Shown here one piece after another: positions 46,481-58,140 of a stretch of DNA of 64,000 bases (its first letter is position 1; each line of letters begins with the position of its first letter). The DNA is from Gnetum montanum (Eukaryota; Streptophyta; Gnetopsida; Gnetales; Gnetaceae): the NCBI GenBank assembly GCA_015680685.1, contig MNCI01000135.1:16301-80300 (forward strand). The letters are read 5' to 3'. A program made the position numbers and the translations under genes. The notes under the pieces are model-generated. The model was given only the letters and a program-made list of their open reading frames with translations. It made no database searches and was not told where the DNA came from.

Positions 46481-47932
46481 GGCAAATGGTGAAGAAAATA
46501 GCTAAGTTGTTGGTTATGCAAGGAGGCTCTTCCATTTCTCCTAAGCTAGTTTTTTAAGTGATCCTATAAGCTCTCTTATTCTCATACCAGTTCTATCTAA
46601 ATGGGTTTCATTACCAACCTTTACGAAGTATAATTGTGAAATAGGGGATCCTAAGAACCATGTGGTTACATTCAGAAATGAATGCATGCTTCTTGCTTCT
46701 TGCTTCTTATCCTCACATTGTGCTAAGGTGTTTCTCCTTTGTAGCTATTAAACAAACTCCAAATAAACCCATTGATAAGTTCATTTCTTGATGAATAGAA
46801 ATGTTAACTAACCTACCTTACTTTTGGAGAAATGTTATTTACAAGACATCTTCAAGGCCATAGTGATTGACTATATCAAAAAAGGATGCTTTATCCTAAG
46901 CTCCATTCTATGAATGATGCTTTCCTAGCTATAAGGAATATTGAGGAATTCATCATTCAATAGAGTAACTAGGAATTCTTATCAATCCATAATAAAGCTA
47001 ACAAGGTTGTAAAACAAAATAAGGGACAACCAACATCCCAAGATGTTTCTTCTTTTTCTAAGGGACAAAGTAACATTACTTTAGTTGCTCCTTCTCTAAC
47101 TTAGTAATGTAGGCCTCAAAGGAATAGAGATCAATATACCTAGATAGCCATGAGGTATTCTCTACTTCTTAATAACCTTGTTAGGGACAAACGCCTTAAG
47201 AGAAATGAAGTTTGTGATAACATAAGAGCACATTATCACTATATTCAACTCATAGCAATGGATCCTTCTCAAAGATAAGAAGGCAACCCTAAGGTACCTA
47301 AGTGTATGATCATTGAAAGTACTACTATTATCATGAGAGCAGCAATCATGACATAGTTAACTATAGAAATTTAAAGGATGACATCCAAGATCTCATAGAT
47401 AAGGATAAATAAGAGTGCAAAATGAACCATCCAATATGCACTTGGATAATCAGTAGCCAGAAGTCTTTTAGAATCCCCTATAAGCTAGAAACATCATTTT
47501 AGCTTTTAAGATAAAAGATAAAGCTCAAAACTCTCCACCTAAAGAGTCATATATCATTGGTTTGATTACACTACCCCTTAATCAAAGCCAAGTCACCTTG
47601 TCCTAGTTTCATGTCGTATTAGTGCAACCTTGATTGACCAACATCCTGCTACATCCCACCCTATTACATACTCCTATCACTTCACTCTTGCAACTCAACC
47701 CATTTATCCTTCCTACTCCCATCTTATCTCATACTACTCTTAACCTCAAAATGTCCATTCACCTAGTATGTCCCAAACATCTAGTCATCCTTTTTCATCA
47801 CCTCAAGTGTGAATCCTTACACGCAATGAGTAGACTAATGGATCATGATCAAGCAAATAGAAGGAAAATTTTGCTAAAGCATCTAAGCAACCTTCTAAGA
47901 TGTCAAAGAAGGTTTCTTTCTAATAACATCAT
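46481..47932 (+). pseudogene. Element D (old Gypsy) gag remnant, left half
   Basis: Contains the gag entry YNCEIGDPKNHVVTFRNECM (about 46,630-46,690), KPIDKFIS, and the spacer LKDDIQDLIDKDK (about 47,370-47,410), equivalent to the 'LK--I--LI--G' block that closes Tat-type gag. Heavy decay. It is cut at 47,932 by the young element and resumes at 54,694 with protease. Confidence 0.6.
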
Positions 47933-48468
47933 TGATGAGACGCGATATCGCATGGGCTGCGATATCGCGTCGCCGTGATATCTCATCCCATGCGATATCA
48001 CGTACGCGATATCGCGGTGCACCATCATATCTATAAATAAGAGGTGGCTCTCCCTTGTTTCCTCATCCTAGGCTAGAAGTAGGGAAACTCTGGTAGATTG
48101 ATCACTCCAGAGATAGAATATTTTCCATGTGCCCATAGTAGGAGTCCTAAAGTGAACGAATCTTTATTCGAGTAACATTGTACCTGAACACAAGTTGTGT
48201 ACATTAGTTAGAGTTAGTAATTAGTTTCTCAACCCTTCACCTTCTTAGCATAGGAGACATAAAACATAAAAGACTATAAAAATCATATACCTTGGACTTA
48301 CATAACCATACACCGTGACAACTACAAGTAAGTTTGGGAAGAAAACGAATGATTAACCCTAAGTGTTCCATGGGGCATGTAGGCACTTAGTCTGCGGAGT
48401 TCGATTGGATCGCGTGTGCTATGCTCGTATTCGTATGGTTGAGTGTAGGGGTATCTCGCCACTCATCA
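47933..48468 (+). repeat. 5' LTR of the young element, internally deleted
   Basis: 536 bp against 925 bp for the 3' LTR. The main difference is one deletion after GTTGTGTAC (48,202), matching 54,059-54,422. U3 begins with clustered GCGATATCGC palindromes (exact copies at 47,942, 47,959 and 48,006). A TATA-like CTATAAATAAGAGG follows near 48,030. Confidence 0.92.
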
Positions 48469-48469
48469 T

Positions 48470-48486
48470 TGGCGCTATTGCTGGGG
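48470..48486 (+). other. Primer binding site (tRNA-Asp type)
   Basis: TGGCGCTATTGCTGGGG, one base after the LTR. It matches the complement of the plant tRNA-Asp 3' end (TGGCGCCGTTGCCGGGG) except for C-to-T / G-to-A type changes. This primer is characteristic of Athila-related elements. Confidence 0.8.
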
Positions 48487-48610
48487 ACTAAGTGTTTGTG
48501 CACTAAATAGAACATAGGATATCATTCACATCGTTGGGAGCCTAAATGAACCTTCGGGTTAATCAAGATAAAAAATTATATAACAGTAATTAGCACACCG
48601 ATAAGATACT

Positions 48611-51090
48611 ATGTCTTCTTCTTCTTCTCATAAGAGCAACTCACCACCTAAGGACAATACAAAGAACAGTCAGCAATCAAAAACACATAACCTAAATTAG
48701 CTAGTTCCTCAATAATATAGGGTGGAATATACTCATCCCGATGAGTATATTCCCAATTTTACTTTTATCTTCCATCAAGATGAATAGCTACGATGGAGAG
48801 ACTTGCAAGGTAACATTGTGTTACCTCCAAATCGTGTAGTCCCAAACATGCTTCTCCATGCTTTGGCACAGATTGGCATGACAAAATTATATGCTGAATA
48901 CGTTGTGACAAATTTTGACGTGAGGGATTACCATCCCACAACTTTACAACGTATGAGGGACTCAAGGCAAGAGAGCCACCATACACTGTTAAAGGGCAAA
49001 GAGGTCCCGCACGTTCTTAGCGAAATCGAAGATGGTGAACCACTCATAACAGGTTCGCTATCAAAAGATGTTCCCCCTCCTAATGATGGTGAGGAGGTGG
49101 GGTATCAAAACCTACGCTCAATGATACATAACACTAGTTTTGATCCCCGTGAACACCAACTGTTCACAGAGGGAACAAAAACTCATAATAAGGATGGGCA
49201 CTTAGCTGAAGAGAAGGTAGGAAGCATCCTCATAGTGATGGTTCTCCTTCCTCTTCTCCTTCATCTCATCACTCACCCTCTTCTTCCACATCTGGGCACA
49301 ACCATCACAAGCATAACAAAGAGGATAAAGGTAATAAAAATGAGAGACCTCGATGAGAGAGTTGAGAGAGAGGACAAGGGCAAGAATGAAGGGAAAGTAG
49401 GGGACAACGAAGACATCATAGGCATCATGAAAGAGATGATCATGATGAGCCCCTACTTGCCACCCGAAGTATGCTCGACATAACGGAGGCAGTAAGAATT
49501 CCAACAAGGCATCAAAAGGATAGTCGGATCAAATGCTTAGACATGAATAACATCCCACGATTTGAAGGGGGATACAACACTGATCTACAACATCATTTAC
49601 AGGCATTCCACGATGCCTGTGCCTTGGAAAACATAGAGAATGAGTGGCAAAAACTTAAGTTGTTTCCAAGGAAACTCATTAAAGAAGTAGAGAGTTGGTA
49701 CCGATCCTTAGAACCGAAAACCATCAGTAGGTGGAGTACGATGTTAGAACTCTTCAACGATAAGTATCAAACGTACTCCACAGTGTCTAATTTGCATAAG
49801 CAGATCCAAGGATGGAAGCAAGGTAATCACGAACCCTTGGATGCTACCATGGCCTGCTACTACACATTGTTACATCATTGCCCGGGTCATGGTTACGCAC
49901 ATTGGGATCAACTTTGCCACATCGTAGATGGGCTCAGACATGAGACAAGGAGAACCCTTGGGACTTATGCCCAAGGGAGATTATCAAAACTTAGAGCCCA
50001 TGATGTTCATCGCTTGTTGGAACAAGTAGCAAAAGAAGAAGGTGAACTACGAAAAAGAGAGAGTGCGGAAGAATACAACCATGATCTCTCCCTTCAGAAG
50101 AAGGGAGTGAAATTTTGCGATGAAGAGGATGAGTCACCACTTGAAGAGTTGGTGAATAGAGAAACCTTGCCGATTCAAAAATTAACAACAGAAGTATCGG
50201 CTAAGATGGATCAATTATGGGATTCCTTAGACTCCAGACTTGAAACTGTCTTGAAAATTGTAGAAGAGTCTAAGGCAGAACAAAGTAGTGACAAAGATAA
50301 GACAAAGTGAAGAAATGTAGGCCCTGCACATAACAAGGGTAAGGGGAAAATTACTATCTCTGATGAAGTTGTGGATTCAGACACAGACAATGATGGTGGA
50401 TGTGAGATCTGCCACTATGACCATCCTAATGGATGTTGTCCAATCATCTCACATCTACAGGAGTCTGGGGTGTATGCACTTAACCCAAGACTCAATCAAC
50501 GGCAAACACCCCGAAGGTTACCTTATCCTCAAGGTAACCCAAGGCAATTGTACCAACCACTAACATACTATCCAAGTGGAACTCCACCATAACCCATCGA
50601 ATAGCATCAGCAATGGTAATACCCACAATCATGGGGGATGCCACTATCGAAACAACAATACCCTTACTGGCAACCTGATCCTTATGGTTATTATGTGCAG
50701 CAGCTGGTTTCTCCAAGTGACTCTATGAGTCACACAACTCCCCAACGTCACTACCAAGTTCGGGAGTACTTTAGGAGGACTCCTTCTCCTCTAGGAGACA
50801 CCCCACATACTTACCATCCTCCAACTCCATCAGCACCTCTTCCACCTGTAGTTCCCATAACACCTCCTGCTCCAACAATGCAAGGGGAACTCCCTACTCA
50901 ACCGCAGCAACGTAATGCTGCAAGAGCTATAAATATTCAACCTGCTACTAGTTTTGACAACTATAAAAAGAAAAGACCTTTCTTTAGAACCAAAAGCCCA
51001 GACAAACTCTTGCAACAACAAGCGGTTGAGTCTAGGTACACTCCTTCACCATCTAACACTTTGGAGCACCCTTCAATCCAATAGAGCTAT
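48611..51090 (+). pseudogene. gag of the young element
   Basis: Starts with ATG at 48,611 (Ser-rich start). The N-terminal region continues to about 49,200, where a frameshift moves to the frame used to the end. A Ser/His then Arg/Asp/His-rich linker precedes the Retrotrans_gag core (about 49,540-50,080): DMNNIPRFEGGYNTDLQHHL, ENEWQKLKLFPRKLIKEVES, WYRSL, YYTLLHHCPGHGYAHWDQLC. A coiled segment follows, then CEICHYDHPNGC (about 50,404-50,440), a Cys/His cluster unlike the normal CCHC knuckle, and a Pro/Gln-rich tail. Stops lie at codons 30 and about 35 and 60 of the first frame and near 50,308 and 50,590. It would form the capsid. Confidence 0.88.
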
Positions 51091-51924
51091 ACACATATGA
51101 TTATGTTAATGCATACCGTAACCAACTGGATCAAGGTAGGCCACCTTCCCAGGAAACTAACTGATCTTGGAAGCCCCTTAATCTATTTACAAATCATCAG
51201 GAATGAACCACATAAGGCTCTTCTTGACTCAGGTTCTGGAGTCAATTTAATATCATGAAAGATGTATCAAGCCTAGAACCTACCCCAACTTAAGAAGAGC
51301 AACATCCAACTAGAGCTGGCAAACCAGTCCATCACCATTCCCTTGGGATTGATGAAGGACATTGTTACCACTGTGTGTGGTTGGTCTTACCCAGTTGACT
51401 TCCTGGTGATAGAAGTTAATAGCAACAACAGGGACTTCCCAATTATAATGGAAAGGTCATGGCTAAGTACAATAGATGTGTACCTAGGGATTCGTGACCT
51501 TTCCTTGGAAATTTCTAAGATAAACATTTATGGAAAGATCAAGAAGAGGAAAGTTCCATGCATCACATACAGTGATTCATCGGGTGATGACATGGAGGAA
51601 ATGCCTCCATGTAATAGGTGTGCCCTTGAAATTTTGAAACAAAGATGCCTATATGTAGCAACCACACAACAAGTAGTAGACACCCCGTGGTTGATAGCTA
51701 CTCGAAAGAGCAAACAAATATGCATAGAACAAACTGAGGAGAAAAACAATGCCAATAATGAAGGCATAAACACGTTGGAATACGAGCATCGCCAACTCCC
51801 ATCCCTCAACCTAAGATCATCAATTGGGAGGAGTTGGACACTTCTACGAAATTCAAATAGATGTTCATTATTTCAGATCTCTCCCTTGCAATTCAGTCAT
51901 GGGGGATATGGACACCTATGCTAA
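51091..51924 (+). pseudogene. Aspartic protease of the young element
   Basis: In frame with gag. The active site reads KALLDSGSGVNLIS with the catalytic Asp codon at 51,226-51,228, followed by a stop. SYPVDFLVIEV and FPIIMERSWLST (about 51,390-51,470) are the flap-distal blocks; the usual I-L-G-R-P-W-L is changed to IMERSWL. A tail conserved with element A continues (QRCLYVATTQQ), ending near 51,924 without an RT start. It would process the gag polyprotein. Confidence 0.85.
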
Positions 51925-52279
51925 TCATATGGGGGCCCTCAGTTCTTTTTAGTTTTTGTTTAACACGTTTTTGTTTTACAAGTTTTTCTTTTACATGTTT
52001 TTGTTTTACACATTTTTGTTTAACACGTTTTTATTTTACAAGTTTTGGTTTTACAAATTTCTTTAACTTTTCTTGTTTTTGTTTTACAACTTTCTTTAAC
52101 TCTTCTTGTTTTTGTTTTACAACATTGTTATACTTTTTCAATTTTGTGTGTGTGTGTGTGTGTGTGATCCACCCTGTAAGTTTTTCACCTAATAAGTGTT
52201 CTTCATGATGGTATGAAGTATTTTCATATTGATTGCTAATATTTGGTTTTTACCTTTAAGTCATGATGTTCATACTAAG
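51925..52279 (+). repeat. T-rich tandem words and a TG microsatellite
   Basis: From 51,950 to 52,135 the sequence is built of diverged GTTTTACA(A/C)GTTTTT words 18-20 bp long. A (TG)n run of about 22 bases follows at 52,145-52,166. Non-coding 3' region of the young element. Confidence 0.85.
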
Positions 52280-52852
52280 NNNNNNNNNNNNNNNNNNNNN
52301 NNNNNNNNNNNNNNNNNNNNNNNNNNNNNNNNNNNNNNNNNNNNNNNNNNNNNNNNNNNNNNNNNNNNNNNNNNNNNNNNNNNNNNNNNNNNNNNNNNNN
52401 NNNNNNNNNNNNNNNNNNNNNNNNNNNNNNNNNNNNNNNNNNNNNNNNNNNNNNNNNNNNNNNNNNNNNNNNNNNNNNNNNNNNNNNNNNNNNNNNNNNN
52501 NNNNNNNNNNNNNNNNNNNNNNNNNNNNNNNNNNNNNNNNNNNNNNNNNNNNNNNNNNNNNNNNNNNNNNNNNNNNNNNNNNNNNNNNNNNNNNNNNNNN
52601 NNNNNNNNNNNNNNNNNNNNNNNNNNNNNNNNNNNNNNNNNNNNNNNNNNNNNNNNNNNNNNNNNNNNNNNNNNNNNNNNNNNNNNNNNNNNNNNNNNNN
52701 NNNNNNNNNNNNNNNNNNNNNNNNNNNNNNNNNNNNNNNNNNNNNNNNNNNNNNNNNNNNNNNNNNNNNNNNNNNNNNNNNNNNNNNNNNNNNNNNNNNN
52801 NNNNNNNNNNNNNNNNNNNNNNNNNNNNNNNNNNNNNNNNNNNNNNNNNNNN
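52280..52852. other. Assembly gap (573 N)
   Basis: Run of N inside the young element. True size unknown. Open frames spanning it are artefacts. Confidence 0.99.
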
Positions 52853-53753
52853 ATATATTTTCGTTGATGCATTGTTTTCTTTTTGGTAAATTCTTGCGAT
52901 TAAGACTTTAACTCTTGTTCTAATTGACATTCCCAGAGCCTATGGACTCTTTGAATGTGGGTTTGTTAGGGCATTAAGGGCATGAGCCTGCTTTGGGGAG
53001 GATCCACTGATATTCCTCTTTGGTGCACCAGTTAAATTCTTTTCCCTAACATTTTTGCAATTAATTTTATTTTGTTCATTTCCATCTTGACATCCATTTC
53101 ATCGATGCCATAGTTGTCCATTTTTATCTATCTTTCTTACTCCTATTCTTTCTCCATTCTAACGCTACCGGAGGTTCACGATTAGTCATCGGGGTACGAG
53201 GCCTGATTTCTTCGATTTTCTCCTAGTCCCGATTTTTTTCAATTTTCTCCTAACCCCTACACCTTCAGTAGTCATCATTAATACATCCCCAGATCTGCAA
53301 TTAGCCATACCACAACCTAGCCAATGGACCTACACCAAAGTAAGGTATCAATTACATGATGATTCATTTACCCTTGTTAATATAAGATTGTGTTGTATGT
53401 GCAAATGGCGATCATGCAACAATGGACTGGATTTGGAGGGAGCACTTGGAATGGAGTAGTGCTGAAGCAGCTATGCAAGGAGCAAGATCAATGGTGCACT
53501 TACGGATGGACAACGAAAGGTACAATCTTGGCGTTGGTAGCACCAACACTTCTTTCTCTCTTCTCTCTCAGCTGCCAACTAAGGCCTGATGTCAATGTAA
53601 TAAGGTATTCACCCTTGTTGTTATGAACACCAATTTTTTCAAGTCTTGTAATGATGATCCGTTCACATGTCATCCCATTAGTTCCATTCACCTCAATAAT
53701 CCCATACCTTCCCAATATTTTGTAAGGAACTCGAGGACGAGTTTTCATTTAGT
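52853..53753. other. 3' non-coding region of the young element
   Basis: No pol block found. A near-repeated phrase TCTTCGATTTTCTCCTAGTCCCGATTTTTTT / TCAATTTTCTCCTAACCCC lies at about 53,208-53,265 (phrases given in part). Ends GAACTCGAGGACGAGTTTTC then the polypurine tract. The same GAGTTTT-TAGTCA ending precedes the LTR of element A at 23,605. Confidence 0.6.
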
Positions 53754-53763
53754 CATGGGGGTA
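53754..53763 (+). other. Polypurine tract of the young element
   Basis: CATGGGGGTA immediately before the 3' LTR TGATGAGA. Matches the position and sequence in element A. Confidence 0.8.
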
Positions 53764-54688
53764 TGATGAGATCCAATATGTGATATCGTGGCCGCCATGA
53801 TATCGCATCCCATGCGATATCGCATACGCGATATCGAGTCATCCCCTGCGATATCGCGTACGCGATATCGCGGTGCACCGTTATATCTATAAATAAGAGG
53901 CGTCTCTCCCTTGCTTCCTCATCCTAGGCTAGAAGTAGGGAAACTCTGGTAGATTGATCACTCCAAAGATAGAATATTTTCCATGTGCCCGCAGTAGAAG
54001 TCCTAAAGTGAACAGATCTTTATTCGAGCAACATTGTACCTGAACACAAGTTGTGTACGGCAATAAAGACGAACTTCCTGGATAAACCTTGCAGTGCATG
54101 GAATAGGATTTTATTTAATGTTATTTATTGCTTTCTCTCTCACCCTTATTTCCTAGTAATGCGGAATGAGTACGACTTGATTACGAGCATTTAAGGATGT
54201 GTACGGATAATCAAGGAACAGATGCTCATCACACTTAGGCTAAATTAGATTCTCTCAACCCTTTCCTCCTAGTTAAGTGCCTCAGTATGACCACTTCGAG
54301 CACGTGCGTTACGCGTGGTGATCCCAGCAATGATTAGCATTTGGTAGCCACAGTTGCATCAGGTCAGGGTGTGTATGGTAAGTGGGAACGGATGCTGACG
54401 CTAGGTAATTTAGACTTAGTTCATTAGTTAGAGTTAGTAACTAGTTTCTCAACCATTCACCTTGTTAGCATAGGAGACATAAAACATAAAAGACTATAAA
54501 AATCATATACCTCGGACTTACTTAACCATACACCGTGACAACTACAAGTAAGTCTGGGAAGACAACGAATGATTAACCCTAAGTGTTCCATGAGGCATGT
54601 AGGCACTTAGTCTATGGAGTTTGACCGGATCATGCGTGCTACACTCGTATTCATCTGGTTAAGTGTAGGGGTATCTCTTCACTCATCA
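53764..54688 (+). repeat. 3' LTR of the young element
   Basis: 925 bp, full-length form. The U3 palindrome cluster has exact GCGATATCGC at 53,814, 53,848 and 53,862 plus one-or-two-base variants. A TATA-like CTATAAATAAGAGG lies near 53,890. It includes the 364 bp missing from the 5' LTR. Confidence 0.93.
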
Positions 54689-54693
54689 ATCAT

Positions 54694-55320
54694 AAACCTA
54701 TTCTTTTAAATGGTCTCCCACATACATTTAATCCCATACAGGCAATCATAGTGGCATCTACTCAACAATCATCTCAGATAATGAATTATAAAGTCTTACA
54801 ACAAATGGCTACTATTATATACTCAAAAGGAGCCTTGTCCTTATATGATCTCAAGGTAATCTCTAAAGAGTATCACACTACTTTGTATGATATCTTAAGA
54901 GATTTTTGATTCCAAGTGACATTCCTACTCAAATAGAGGCTATTTTATCCTTCTTTCAAGTCCCTCACTATGGATTAGATAATATGAACTTATGTGGTGA
55001 AAATATTAAGACTAACTTAAAGATAGAGGATATTTGTTAGCTGCTACTCTACATTACCATCAAAGTATCATTTGATGCTTCAATTCCACTGATACATATT
55101 GATGATGGTATCATGTCTAACATGATCACATGGGCTATTATCAAATATCTTAGTCTTCATGATCAAGTAATTTTTAATAAAACTTGTATGAGCCTTAGTT
55201 CATTTAATGGTACATTAGTTGAAGTTAAAGGTTCCATTAGGTTGCCATTCAAAGTAGGTGATTTGATGGAATATAAATCCTTTTTGTGGCCATATGTAAA
55301 TTCCTAATATGAATGAAATA
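54694..55320 (+). pseudogene. Element D gag end and protease, right half
   Basis: Resumes the host element: KPILLNGLPHTFNPIQAIIV, then a protease segment with LIHIDDGIMSNMITW (D-D-G active-site form used by Tat elements, about 55,085-55,135) and LSSFNGTLVEVKGSIRLPFK (about 55,192-55,250). About 64 codons (55,113-55,307) are open. An LPfkVG block of this kind follows the active site in Tat-like proteases. RT is not recognised further right. Confidence 0.7.
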
Positions 55321-56070
55321 CAAGGATGTTCTTAGCTAAATCAGCATCGCACAATGTCATCTTTTATACATTAGGAAATTTAATTTTCTTTTTGAGACTA
55401 TGAAATAATTGTTCTTATTGATACATAAATTCCAAGTATTTCTCGCTTACATCGTGAAGCATGACTCGATTAACTTAGTAATGAACTAGCTAATATCAAA
55501 GTTAAACCTATAGGTAAAACTACACTTCTCCTTGTAAGAACCCTACTAATACCAAAGACTTGATATACCTAAATAATGAGTCTACCTTTAACATCAAATT
55601 TATTAAATTAAGCTTTGGCAAGCATGATATACCTACTCTTAAGAAAAGGTTTCATCTCATTCCTCTCACACAACTACTTAGAATTTTTTCACAAATATCA
55701 TAACATTAGATGCATGAGCTTGAAAAAATAAAATCTTTTATTTACTACTTCTTCCTAAGTGATGGATGACTACTACATTAAAGTTTACATTAATACTTGA
55801 TCATGTTTTTACCTTTTTCTCTTACTACTTACTATAAGTTAACAATGTTAAATAGTAAGAGATGACATAACATTAATGTATTATGTCATTCTTATAACTA
55901 TCATAACACACCATGATAGTTAATTGGAAATGACATAACTTTTATTGCTTTGAAAATTCTATACAACATGTGGACATCAAAATATTTGAAGTCGCACATT
56001 ATTCCTTGACATCATTTACACTTGATGTTTACAAAAACTACATATAATTCTGCATTAGACAAATGACACA
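55321..56070. other. Unassigned AT-rich sequence
   Basis: Inverted-repeat-like words ATGACATAACATTAATG / CATAATACATTAATG-type near 55,860-55,940, otherwise nothing supported. Confidence 0.35.
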
Positions 56071-56079
56071 CAAAACCAA

Positions 56080-58140
56080 CATTCAAATGTTAAAATTCTA
56101 TAAGGCTTATTCTTCATCATCTCCAATAGCTTATTTTTCATCTTCATCATCAAATTTCATGGAAGTTGGTTTAACTTCTACTTCTTGGCTACTATCCCTA
56201 GGATCTGCACATGAAGCCAAGATAAACCAAAAAGTTAGTTTTACTTTCATCATGTAAAGTATAAGAAACTAACGTATCTAAAATTTAATGCTTGCCTTGT
56301 ATGTCTCTATACATCTCTAGAATTCTTTCCTCTATCTCCTCCAAGATAAGATTAGATATGTCTAATATGTTAAACAATAAGCTTGGGATCTTTAATAAAA
56401 TATTAGCTTATTCTTTCTCATAAGCCTTTAATTCTTCTAGGTGATGTTTTTATCATTCCCTTTGTAATCAACACATTATTTGTAAAATCTTGGAATAATT
56501 CTTCTAACTTATTCTATTTGATGAACATAATTCTTATTTCTTGATTCACATATAAATTTTTATTTTCCTTGAGTAACCTATGATACTCTTACTTGTACCA
56601 TGGTTTATTGGTCTAATTTTTTTTCACCCTAGTTCTCTAATGCTACCATANGACTTATTGGTCTAATGTTTTTTCACCCTAATTCTCTAATGTAACCATA
56701 GAGTTCCTTAAACTAATTGTCAACTGTCATAGCCAATGCTAACCTTTTGCATTTTATTAAAACTTTCTAAAACTCCATGCCTTTATACTTCTCTCTTCAG
56801 TATGCATGGGACGAGCATTATGTCTAACCATATTGCTACCTCTTAGCTCAACTTCAAGAATCTCCACCTAGTTAGTTAACATCTTTATTTGTCTATAATT
56901 CTCTTTCTCTTTCTTATGCATTTGCTCCAATGAGTCTAGGAGTACAACAATGATATTAGCTTGTTCAATGATCAATACTTCCATATCCTTTACATAGCTT
57001 AGAGTGGTTCTTATTTTATCTGCAATGACGCTATCTACTGCCACATCAACATTTATTATTGGATCATGGAATGTTACCTAATTCTTAATTGGGATTGATT
57101 TTTATTTTTGCATGTTGAATAAAGAATGTTAGTTTCTCTACAATAACTCTTAATGCAAACATAGTTCTCGTAGTAGTGGCATTAGATTTATTTACCTTCT
57201 CTTGAAGAGAGCAAGTTCAACTTCCTCTTCATATCTTCATCCAAACCCTACAACATTAACTACTTGTCTTCTACACAAGTCTAAATTTTCTTTTTCATCT
57301 TTGTAAAAGAAAAATATTAACTAAGTTATTTTAACATTCACAAAACTATGTAGAAATTTCAATGTTACATCAAAGCAAACTCACCATATGACTTGAAGAG
57401 TTTGGAACTTGTTACTTCTTTGATCCATTTGCAAACCTCAGAATCATTCAAAACTCTTTTGCCTATTAGAGGATTGATGTTTACGGGAGGAGGAGAAGGA
57501 GGAGGAATCTCTATGTCTAGAAGCTCATCCCTTTCACTCTCCATCTCTTATCTTTCTTGTTCTTCCTAACATGTTTTATTGAGGTTCAATTTAAAAAGGT
57601 TAGAAAAAGAATACAACTTTTTCTTATCATCCTCTTTATTTTCCTATGATGAAAACAATTAAGTTAGAAAATCCAACTTCTCTTTGCCCATACCTTCTTT
57701 TTGGTCTTTGGAAATAGAAGAAAGGATGGAATGTAGTTTTTAAGCCTCACATTCTGAAGCTCTTTTCTCTCAAGCTACTTCTGAAAAACAAAGTATTAAT
57801 AACACTACGTTGACATCATATCTCATTAATGTTAATCTTAGAAATTACACTACATTATTTACACACAATAAAATATGTAGGTTCAAAATTTAAAACAGGC
57901 ATTAAAGATATGTAGCTTTTCTTGAGAGATTTTTATTGCATGAGTTTCTAAAGATATGTCTTCCTCCTATGAGAGGAGAGGCTTCCACTTTTTGGAAGTC
58001 CTCCCTTTTTCCAAAGTTTTGGAGGTGTTCTACAAAATTCCCTCTTTCCTTGATGACACATCCACACAGCGAATCACTTTGTTAAGGTGTATTCATGGTC
58101 TGTTCGACTGTCTCATTGGATCATCCTCTCTATCATGACA
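56080..58140 (-). pseudogene. Intron-containing coiled-coil pseudogene, unknown function
   Basis: Minus strand shows several exon-like blocks with GT-AG borders. A 5' basic block at about 57,950-58,140 (HLNKVIRCVDVSSRKEG) may belong. Candidate exon 57,694-57,780 (TTTTTCAG before, GTATGG after). Exon 57,385-57,643 (ATCATAG before, GTGAGT after) reads ENKEDDKKKLYSFSNLFKLN, ERDELLDIEIPPPSPPPVNI and LNDSEVCKWIKEV. Further blocks between 56,400 and 57,260 are charged and heptad-like (LLDSLEQMHKKEKENYRQIK). A last exon starts at 56,214 after TGTGCAG and encodes an acidic end (DPRDSSQEVEVKPTS). In-frame stops occur, so it looks like a decayed gene. Family not recognised; it could be a transposon-associated ORF. 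Confidence 0.45.
56604..56702. repeat. Short tandem duplication of about 50 bp
   Basis: TTATTGGTCTAAT-TTTTTTCACCCTA-TTCTCTAATG-(T)ACCATA occurs twice in a row with few differences. The undetermined base at 56,651 sits at the junction, so a local assembly uncertainty is possible. Confidence 0.75.

Larger units (their letters stand above)
47933..54688 (+). mobile_element. Younger Athila-like Gypsy element of the element A family, gag-protease only
   Basis: Bounded by TGATGAGA...ACTCATCA and by perfect 5-bp repeats ATCAT (47,928-47,932; 54,689-54,693). It has 5' LTR, tRNA-Asp primer site, gag and protease in one frame, a long non-coding 3' part with a 573-base gap of N, polypurine tract and 3' LTR. 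RT, RNase H and integrase are absent; the visible sequence between protease and 3' LTR leaves room for them only if the gap is larger than drawn. By eye about 35 differences in roughly 450 aligned LTR bases, many C-to-T/G-to-A, so clearly younger than element A. Confidence 0.93.

Noticed and set aside
52229-52930. Four long open frames of about 200 codons
   Set aside because: They consist almost entirely of undetermined bases in the 573-N gap.
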